25,895 nt of DNA from F23-B02 sp045601285 (GTDB lineage: Bacteria; Bacillota; Clostridia; Oscillospirales; Oscillospiraceae). Shown here in pieces: positions 1-5,883 of this stretch. The stretch covers positions 1 to 25,895 of the forward strand of contig JAZRZJ010000048.1 in NCBI GenBank assembly GCA_045601285.1, given 5' to 3'. Position 1 is the first letter of the stretch; each line of letters opens with the position of its first letter. The position numbers and the translations under genes are program-made. The notes beneath the pieces were generated by a model, which did not search any database, was not told where the DNA came from, and saw nothing but the letters and a program-made list of their open reading frames with translations.

Positions 1-2295
1 GCAATGGGCATAATGCGTCTTGAGCTTGAGGGTTATGAGGCCGATGACCTGCTTGGTACCGTCGGAAGAATATGCGAGGCTGAAAACTGGGACTGCCGCA
101 TTGTTACCGGCGACAAGGACAGCTTCCAGCTTATTACCGACACAACGCATATCTGCCACGTCAAGTCCCGTATGGGACAGACGGAAACAAAGGAATATAC
201 TCCCGAGCTTTTCCGTGAGGAATACGGCTTCGAGCCCGTTCATATTGTTGACCTCAAGGCGCTTATGGGCGATTCCTCGGACAATATTCCGGGTGTTGCG
301 GGAATAGGCGAAAAAACCGCAATGGATCTGATTCAGCGATATACAACGCTTGAAAACATTTACGCGAACATCGATGAGCTTGAAATTAAAGAGGGCGTGC
401 GCAAAAAACTGCGTGATGGAAAGGAAAACGCCGGGCTTTCCTTTGAGCTTGCAACAATTTGCAGGGAAGCACCCATTGAGTTCAGCCCAGCAGACGCACA
501 GTGGAACCGTGACTATAAGCCCGGGCTTTTCGGAATTTTCAAAAAGCTCGGCTTCAACAAGTTCATTGAGAAGTGGGGACTTGCCGAAAGCGGTGAAAGC
601 GTAAGCACTGCGGAAAGTGTAAAGCATCTTGAAAGAATAGAAAACGCTGACTTTGAAACCGTTAAAAGTGCCGTTCTCAATGCCGAGTATATTGCCGTTC
701 TTCCGGAAATTGCAAAAGACGGCAGAATGAGCTTTGACAGCCTTGAAATCTGTGACGGTAAAAATATTTACACGGCATGGTGGGGAAGCATGATGCTGGG
801 CGAGTTTGACCGCCTCAGAGAGTTTATCTTCTCTGACAGCGTGAAGAAAATATCCCACAACGTTAAGGACTTTATGCACCTGCTGATTGCGGAAAACCTC
901 TCTGTTGAGGGTTTTGTGTACGACACAGCCCTTGCATCATACCTTTTGAACGCAACCGACAGGGACCATTCCCTTGAGCGTATGAGCATGAGATACCTTG
1001 AAACCGAGCTTCACGGCACGGAGGCTATATGGCAGCTAAAGCCCGTAACAGAGGCGAAAATGCGTGAGCTTGACATGGAAAAGCTCTATTATGAGATTGA
1101 GCTGCCTCTATGCGAGGTGCTTGCGGATATGGAGTATGCGGGCTTCCTTGTGGACAAAAAGGCCCTTGCAGACTTCGGTGAAAGTCTGAATGAGGGCATA
1201 GATGCTCTGCGCGATAATATATGGCAGCTTGCGGGCGGAGAATTCAACATCAACTCCCCGAAGCAGCTCGGCGAGGTGCTTTTTGAAAAGCTTATGCTGC
1301 CTGCGGGCAAAAAAACAAAGACGGGCTGGAGCACAAATGCCGATGTACTCGAAAAGCTCCGCGGCAAGCACCCCATAATTGAGATGATTCTTGATTACCG
1401 AATGCTGACAAAGCTGAAATCCACCTACGCCGACGGCCTGCTGAAGCTTATTGATAAAAATGACGGACGCATAAGAACAAGCTTCCAGATGACAGTTACA
1501 GCAACGGGCAGACTTTCAAGCACGGAACCGAATCTGCAGAATATACCCGTGCGCAAGGAGCTTGGAAGCCAAATAAGAAAAATGTTCATCGCTTCAAAGG
1601 GCATGACGCTGGTTGATGCGGACTACAGTCAGATTGAGCTTCGTCTGCTGGCGCATATTTCCGGAGATAAGAATATGCAGAGCGCGTTCTTAAGCGGTGA
1701 GGATATCCACAGAGTCACCGCGTCGCAGGTTTTCAATACGCCGCTTGAGGAGGTTACAAGCATCCAGAGAAGCCGCGCGAAAGCTGTAAACTTCGGCATC
1801 GTCTACGGAATATCCGCCTGGTCGCTTGCCCAGGATATCGGTGTTTTTCCAAACGAAGCCAAGGAATATATGGACGCATATCTTGAGAAATACAGCGGCG
1901 TTCACGATTATATGAAGCAGATTGTGAAGCAGGCAAGGGAAGAGGGCCATGTTAAGACGCTCTATAAGCGCAGACGTGAGCTTCCCGAGCTGCATTCCAA
2001 AAACTTCAATGAGCGTTCCTTTGGCGAGCGCGTTGCGCTGAATATGCCCATTCAGGGAACGGCGGCTGACATCATCAAGCTTGCAATGGTCAACGTTTAC
2101 AGGCGGCTCAAGACCGAAAAGCTTTCTTCAAAGCTTATTCTTCAGGTACATGACGAGCTTATATGTGAATGCCCCGATGACGAAGTGGATACCGTCGTGA
2201 AGATTCTTGAGGAAGAAATGGAAAATGTGGCAAAGCTTGAGGTTCCGCTTACGGCGGAGGCCAAGAGCGGTCACAGCTGGGCGGAGGCACACTGA
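1..2295 (+). CDS. polA: DNA polymerase I, 5'-truncated by the window edge
   Basis: Repair and Okazaki-fragment-processing polymerase with an N-terminal flap endonuclease. The frame is open from base 1 and roughly 90 N-terminal residues are missing. The ATG at 4 is internal, because the flap-nuclease motifs start at once. Numbering from that Met, GYEADD is at 10-15, GDKDS at 36-40 and MGDSSDNIPG at 88-97, all metal or DNA-binding motifs of the 5' nuclease. The middle domain (about 215-390) has the 3'-5' exonuclease fold but lacks the first acidic motif: YIAVLPEIA (229-237) sits where DxE is expected. D289 and D307 remain in recognisable contexts. The polymerase domain has motif A DYSQIELR (540-547), motif B with K593 before AVNFGIVYG, and motif C VHDE (715-718). 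The polymerase and flap nuclease are therefore predicted active and proofreading lost. The stop codon overlaps the next ATG (ATGA), indicating translational coupling. Confidence 0.97.
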   Translation, partial: AMGIMRLELEGYEADDLLGTVGRICEAENWDCRIVTGDKDSFQLITDTTHICHVKSRMGQTETKEYTPELFREEYGFEPVHIVDLKALMGDSSDNIPGVAGIGEKTAMDLIQRYTTLENIYANIDELEIKEGVRKKLRDGKENAGLSFELATICREAPIEFSPADAQWNRDYKPGLFGIFKKLGFNKFIEKWGLAESGESVSTAESVKHLERIENADFETVKSAVLNAEYIAVLPEIAKDGRMSFDSLEICDGKNIYTAWWGSMMLGEFDRLREFIFSDSVKKISHNVKDFMHLLIAENLSVEGFVYDTALASYLLNATDRDHSLERMSMRYLETELHGTEAIWQLKPVTEAKMRELDMEKLYYEIELPLCEVLADMEYAGFLVDKKALADFGESLNEGIDALRDNIWQLAGGEFNINSPKQLGEVLFEKLMLPAGKKTKTGWSTNADVLEKLRGKHPIIEMILDYRMLTKLKSTYADGLLKLIDKNDGRIRTSFQMTVTATGRLSSTEPNLQNIPVRKELGSQIRKMFIASKGMTLVDADYSQIELRLLAHISGDKNMQSAFLSGEDIHRVTASQVFNTPLEEVTSIQRSRAKAVNFGIVYGISAWSLAQDIGVFPNEAKEYMDAYLEKYSGVHDYMKQIVKQAREEGHVKTLYKRRRELPELHSKNFNERSFGERVALNMPIQGTAADIIKLAMVNVYRRLKTEKLSSKLILQVHDELICECPDDEVDTVVKILEEEMENVAKLEVPLTAEAKSGHSWAEAH

Positions 2296-3077
2296 TGTTT
2301 AGCTATGAAGAAGCGGGAAATGTCCTTGCAGACCTTATTGACGAGCTGCCCGACGGAATATTCAGGGAATTAAACGGCGGAGTTATGCTGCTTGAGGAAT
2401 GCAAAATATCCGATGACGGCTCGGTAACTCTCGGCACATATTTTGTCAACAAGCTCGGCAGATACGTTGAGCTGTACTACGGCTCCTTTGTTGAGCTTTA
2501 CGGCGAAATGGACGATGAGCTTTTCCGTGAGCGGCTTAAAAAGACTCTGCACCATGAGCTTACGCATCACGTTGAGAATATGGCAGGTGACAGAAGCCTT
2601 GAACGCTGGGACGAGCGTCAGGCAGAGCTTTACGGCTTCAACGGAATTGAGGTTCACAGCATACTGTTTGTTGATGATGACTGCTCCTCGCTTGCTCCTG
2701 CTGCGGAAGTAATGTTTAACATGGGGAAAGTCGGGGCTGCCGAAGAGGTGACAGCAGCATCGGCAGCGGCAGGCAGGGCAGCGGCACTTAACCCGAAGGC
2801 TGTGAAGGCCTGTCAGAGCCTCGGCGCCGATGTTTCGGATATTCAGCCTGTTGCCGTGAGCCGTGAGCTTATGGAGAAATATGACGTCATTCTTTGCATG
2901 ACGATTGATCAGGCGGAGTTATTATCCGACAAGTATCAGAACCTTGACGATAAAATTATGTGCCTTGCCGAATACGATATTGAGCCGCCGGTGCTTCCGG
3001 CAGGCTGGAATAAGTGCATGGCGCGCTTGCAGGACGCGGTGCTTACGGTGATTGATGAGCTGAACTTAGAGGACTGA
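2295..3077 (+). CDS. Zincin-like metallopeptidase fused to degenerate LMW-phosphatase-like domain
   Basis: A 260-residue protein with two recognisable halves. Residues 1-120 resemble the small 'metallopeptidase family' zincins, with an HExxH motif at H87-E88-L89-T90-H91, a fully conserved zinc-site core. Residues 122-260 follow the low-molecular-weight protein tyrosine phosphatase pattern: ILFV strand, P-loop region, an 'AAE' after the loop, a GADVS segment and a KYDVILCMT strand. The catalytic CX5R loop is not intact. The position after ILFV is DDDCSSLAPAAE, so the expected Cys is Asp and the expected Arg is missing. The frame is clean, so this is not a frameshift. The start ATG overlaps the polA stop and has GGAGG at 2283-2287. 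I infer an active or structural zincin carrying a non-catalytic phosphatase-fold domain. Substrate and partner are unknown. The zincin assignment is more secure than the phosphatase-fold assignment. Confidence 0.75.
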   Translation: MFSYEEAGNVLADLIDELPDGIFRELNGGVMLLEECKISDDGSVTLGTYFVNKLGRYVELYYGSFVELYGEMDDELFRERLKKTLHHELTHHVENMAGDRSLERWDERQAELYGFNGIEVHSILFVDDDCSSLAPAAEVMFNMGKVGAAEEVTAASAAAGRAAALNPKAVKACQSLGADVSDIQPVAVSRELMEKYDVILCMTIDQAELLSDKYQNLDDKIMCLAEYDIEPPVLPAGWNKCMARLQDAVLTVIDELNLED

Positions 3078-3078
3078 T

Positions 3079-3525
3079 ATGCAGTACAGAATTGTTAATG
3101 CTGACAGCAAGCATATTGAGCAGATACTGAATATTGAAAAACGCTGTTTTTCCGTTCCGTTTACAAGGGAGCAGCTGCTTTCCCAGATGCCCGACGGCAA
3201 TCACGTTTTCATTGCTGCGGAAGAGGCAAGCGGCGATGTTCTGGGCTATGTGGGCATGATGTACGTGCTTGATGAGGGCTATATTTCAAATGTTGCGGTT
3301 TCGCCGGACTACAGACGAATGGGAATTGCGGACGGACTGATATATGAGCTTGAGCGCATTTCAAAAAAGCTTGAACTCAGCTTTATTACGCTTGAGGTGC
3401 GCGAGAACAACAGCCCTGCACGCGAATTATATAAAAAACACGGATTTACCGATGTGGGCAGAAGAAAAAACTATTACACTTTGCCCACTGAAGATGCTAT
3501 ACTTATGACAAGCTATCTGAAATGA
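3079..3525 (+). CDS. rimI: Ribosomal-protein-S18-alanine N-acetyltransferase
   Basis: GNAT-family N-terminal acetyltransferase of 148 residues, the usual RimI length. The acetyl-CoA-binding motif A is VAVSPDYRRMGIADGLI (72-88), with the R/QxxGxA pattern at RRMGIA. The later LEVRENNSPARELYKKHGF block (106-123) supplies the family's Glu (E107 or next position) and Tyr Y118. The protein is cytosolic, and in studied bacteria it modifies the alanine N-terminus of ribosomal protein S18. The start is supported by AGAGGA at 3068-3073, five bases before the ATG and overlapping the upstream stop. It lies directly before tsaD, a common Firmicutes pairing. The usual third member, tsaB, is not in this window. 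Confidence 0.93.
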   Translation: MQYRIVNADSKHIEQILNIEKRCFSVPFTREQLLSQMPDGNHVFIAAEEASGDVLGYVGMMYVLDEGYISNVAVSPDYRRMGIADGLIYELERISKKLELSFITLEVRENNSPARELYKKHGFTDVGRRKNYYTLPTEDAILMTSYLK

Positions 3526-3535
3526 GGAATAAGTC

Positions 3536-4537
3536 ATGAAAATTCTTGCTTTTGAATCCTCCTGCGATGAAACCGCCGTTGCGGTTGTAGAGGACGGACG
3601 TAAGGTTCTTACCGATCAGATTTTTTCTCAGGCTGACCTGCACGCCGTTTACGGCGGCGTTGTGCCCGAAATTGCCTCCCGCAGCCATGTGGAAGTCATA
3701 TCCCAGCTTTCGCGCCGTGCGCTTGAGGTTGCGGGAATTTCACGCGATGAGATTGACGCCGTTGCGGTTACATACGCTCCCGGACTTATCGGTACGGTGC
3801 TTGTGGGACTGAATTTTGCCAAGGCTGTTGCCCTTAGCCTCAATGTTCCGCTTATTCCCGTGCATCACATAAAAGGGCACGTTGCGGCAAACTACATTGC
3901 CTATCCCGAGCTTGAGCCGCCCTTTCTCTGCCTTGCCATTTCCGGCGGCAACACTCTGATCATTGATGTTCGCAGCTATACCGAGCTTAAGATAATGGGC
4001 GCAACACGCGACGATGCGGCAGGCGAGTGCTTTGACAAGACTGCCCGCGTTCTCGGTCTGCCTTACCCCGGCGGCAAGCCCATTGATATGCTTTCGCAGG
4101 GCGGCGATGACAGGAAATACAAGCTTCCAAGAACTAATATCGAGGGTGCACCCTATGACATGAGCTTCTCCGGTCTCAAGACTGCGGTGATTAACCTTGT
4201 TCACAACGCCGAGCAGAAGGGTGAGGAGCTTGACAGAGCCTCGCTTGCGGCTTCCTTTACCGCGGCTGTAAGTGACACCCTTGTTCCCAGAGCAATGATG
4301 GCGGCAAAGGAGCTCGGCTATAAAAAAATTGCAATTGCAGGCGGTGTTGCGGCAAACTCACGCATAAGAGCCGATTTCAAGGCAGCGGCTGAAAAAGAAG
4401 GCTGCGAGCTGTTTGTTCCTCCGCTTAAGCTTTGCGGCGACAATGCAGCCATGATAGGCTGTCAGGGATATTTTGAATACCTTGCGGGCAATATTGCAGG
4501 AAGCGACCTGAATGCTTACGCAAATATGGAGCTTTAA
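3536..4537 (+). CDS. tsaD: tRNA N6-threonylcarbamoyladenosine transferase TsaD
   Basis: TsaD (Kae1/Gcp family) transfers the threonylcarbamoyl group to A37 of ANN-decoding tRNAs, working with TsaB and TsaE. The 333-residue length is normal. The N-terminal ESSCDETAVAVV is the ASKHA nucleotide-binding loop. The metal-binding H111xxxH115 lies in VHHIKGHVAANY, SGGNT is the phosphate loop, and D302 in CGDNAAMIG is the third metal ligand. The start has GAGGA overlapping the rimI stop, eight to ten bases upstream. The TAA stop (4535-4537) lies inside the outer arm of a long imperfect palindrome, so that element may have supplied the end of the gene. The C-terminal NAYANMEL ending still looks normal for the family. 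tRNA-Thr(CGT), an ANN-decoding potential substrate, lies downstream, but I treat this as coincidence. Confidence 0.97.
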   Translation: MKILAFESSCDETAVAVVEDGRKVLTDQIFSQADLHAVYGGVVPEIASRSHVEVISQLSRRALEVAGISRDEIDAVAVTYAPGLIGTVLVGLNFAKAVALSLNVPLIPVHHIKGHVAANYIAYPELEPPFLCLAISGGNTLIIDVRSYTELKIMGATRDDAAGECFDKTARVLGLPYPGGKPIDMLSQGGDDRKYKLPRTNIEGAPYDMSFSGLKTAVINLVHNAEQKGEELDRASLAASFTAAVSDTLVPRAMMAAKELGYKKIAIAGGVAANSRIRADFKAAAEKEGCELFVPPLKLCGDNAAMIGCQGYFEYLAGNIAGSDLNAYANMEL

Positions 4538-4700
4538 GTAAGCGCTGATTAATTCATCTTCGGCATTCTGCGGTTATTTTGAGTTCCGAATTCGTTACTT
4601 TTCCTTGAAATACACAAAGTATTCCTGCGAAAAAGCTGCCTTTTCGGAACTCAAAATTCCTCGCAGCCTGCTCTTGCCGAATTAATCATCACTTACTTAA
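4534..4700. repeat. 167-bp imperfect palindromic, MITE-like intergenic element
   Basis: The region is a nested inverted repeat covering almost the whole tsaD-radC gap. The outer arms are a perfect 9-bp match, TTAAGTAAG (4534-4542) with CTTACTTAA (4692-4700). Next come GATTAATTC (4547-4555) with GAATTAATC (4679-4687), CTGCG with CGCAG, and a 14-bp match TTTTGAGTTCCGAA (4577-4590) with its complement at 4643-4656. The centre pairs AATAC with GTATT around ACAAA (about 4608-4622). Terminal inverted repeats, no coding capacity and possible TTAA or TA target bases at the ends fit a non-autonomous transposable element. A structured RNA or large terminator is the alternative. The tsaD stop and the sequence just before the radC start sit at its two edges. 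Confidence 0.7.
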
Positions 4701-4711
4701 CGGTAAAGAAA

Positions 4712-5419
4712 ATGGGAAATACTACGGATAAGCAGAAAACTGAAAATGACGAACTTCATGCCGGTCACAGACAGCGCATGAAGGATCGCTATGCCGAAAC
4801 AGGACTTGCGGGCTTCAGCGACCACAATGTGCTTGAAATGCTTCTGTTTTACGCAATCCCCAGAAAGGATACAAACCTTATCGCCCACGAGCTGATAAAG
4901 CATTTCGGTTCCTTTGATGCCGTGCTTGAGGCAAGCAGGGAAGAGCTTATGCAGGTCAGGGGAGTGAGTGAACACACCGCAACCCTAATAAGCCTTGTGA
5001 CGCAGATGAACAAGCGCTATCTTGAGTGCAAGAGTATTGAACGCAAGCTAATACAAAACAGCGATGAAGCAGGCAGGTATTTCGCTGCAAAGTTTGCTTA
5101 TGAGGTAAATGAATCGGCCTTCGCCCTTATGCTTGACGATAAGCTGCGCATAATCACGTGCCAGAACATAAGCAAGGGCGTTATAAACGGAACCGACATT
5201 GACATACGGCTGCTTTGCGAGCTTGCACTGAAATTCAGGGCAAGCAGCGTCATCGTGTCCCACAATCATCCGTCATGTGTGCTTATGCCGTCGAAGGAGG
5301 ACGAAATCTGCACACGCTCGATTAAAAATGCACTTGATGTCATCGGAATCAGACTTCTTGACCACATAATTGTTGCAGGCGGAGAGTATATATCTTTAGA
5401 TAAGTACGGTATGATATAA
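4712..5419 (+). CDS. radC: RadC family JAB/MPN-domain protein
   Basis: A 235-residue RadC (DUF2466) protein. The N-terminal half carries a helix-hairpin-helix-like segment (QVRGVSEHTATLI). The C-terminal half is a JAB1/MPN metalloprotease-like domain with the full JAMM set: E134 in VNESAFALML, H184 and H186 in SHNHPS, and D197 in PSKEDE. The SHNHPSC form has Cys where Gly is common. The biochemical role of RadC is unsettled despite the historical DNA-repair name. The start at 4712 has only a weak purine tract (TAAAGAAA) as a ribosome binding site. That tract abuts the right edge of the palindromic element, so expression may depend on readthrough from tsaD or on that element. There is no clear promoter between the element and the ATG. 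Confidence 0.92.
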   Translation: MGNTTDKQKTENDELHAGHRQRMKDRYAETGLAGFSDHNVLEMLLFYAIPRKDTNLIAHELIKHFGSFDAVLEASREELMQVRGVSEHTATLISLVTQMNKRYLECKSIERKLIQNSDEAGRYFAAKFAYEVNESAFALMLDDKLRIITCQNISKGVINGTDIDIRLLCELALKFRASSVIVSHNHPSCVLMPSKEDEICTRSIKNALDVIGIRLLDHIIVAGGEYISLDKYGMI

Positions 5420-5722
5420 ATTGGTTTTTATGTAAACTGATTTTTGTTTCTGTTTTGTTTCTTTTTATAATTTCTTGGGTTGTTGTTTTTTGACAAATTC
5501 CGCGTTATCCGTTGAAATTTAAAGAAAAATCTGCTGTTCAAAACTCTGTTGAAAATGTTGATAACTATTTGCATAAAATTTATCAATATTAATTATGCAA
5601 ACCGATTTTTGACGAAATTTGTCACAGGATTTCCTTGAATTACAGTATATTTTCAAAATATACCTGTTTTTTCGATTGTATCTGTATTGATGCAGATTAC
5701 ATTTTGTATTTAACTGTTTCCG
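5420..5722. other. AT-rich intergenic region with inverted repeats and DnaA-box-like 9-mers
   Basis: No gene is visible here. The stretch is very T-rich on the plus strand. It contains TTTGCATAA (5568-5576) facing TTATGCAAA (5593-5601). It also has a small hairpin, GTATATTTT (5645-5653) with AAAATATAC (5655-5663), followed closely by a T-run, which could be a weak terminator for radC. On the minus strand TTATCAACA (5556-5564), TTTTCAACA (5547-5555) and TTTTGAACA (5535-5543) lie almost head to tail and resemble degenerate DnaA boxes. A plus-strand TTATCCGTT sits at 5505-5513. Whether these are functional is unknown. Confidence 0.5.
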
Positions 5723-5751
5723 TTGACAAGAATACTACACTGTGCTAAAAT
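5723..5751 (+). promoter_or_regulatory. Sigma-A-type promoter of tRNA-Thr
   Basis: A consensus -35 TTGACA (5723-5728) and -10 TAAAAT (5746-5751) are separated by 17 bp, with an extended -10 TG one base upstream. The tRNA begins 13 bases after the -10. The tRNA-Gly promoter in this window has the same plan: TTGACA with a TGC-extended -10. Confidence 0.85.
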
Positions 5752-5764
5752 ACAAAAGCGCTTC

Positions 5765-5840
5765 GCTGGTATAGCTCAGTCGGTAGAGCAGCTGATTCGT
5801 AATCAGCAGGTCGTGTGTTCGAGTCACATTACCAGCTCCA
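5765..5840 (+). tRNA. tRNA-Thr (anticodon CGT)
   Basis: A complete 76-nt cloverleaf. The acceptor arm GCTGGTA pairs perfectly with TACCAGC. The D stem is GCTC/GAGC. The anticodon stem GCTGA/TCAGC encloses loop TTCGTAA with anticodon CGT, reading ACG (Thr). The T stem is GTGTG/CACAT with loop TTCGAGT. The discriminator base is T and CCA is encoded. Confidence 0.97.
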
Positions 5841-5883
5841 AAAAAAGTCCCCAAGTTCCTAAAGTGAACTTGGGGACTTTTTT
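5841..5883. terminator. Bidirectional intrinsic terminator between tRNA-Thr and the GH2 gene
   Basis: A perfect inverted repeat with 18-bp arms: AAAAAAGTCCCCAAGTTC (5841-5858) and its complement (5866-5883), loop CTAAAGT. The A-run and T-run make it functional in both directions. It begins immediately after the tRNA CCA end, and the stop codon of the minus-strand GH2 gene lies at its right edge. Confidence 0.93.

Noticed and set aside
2660..2740. Frameshift explaining the broken phosphatase loop in the zincin fusion
   Set aside because: The conserved blocks on both sides of the loop are in the same frame, so substitution rather than frameshift is the better reading.
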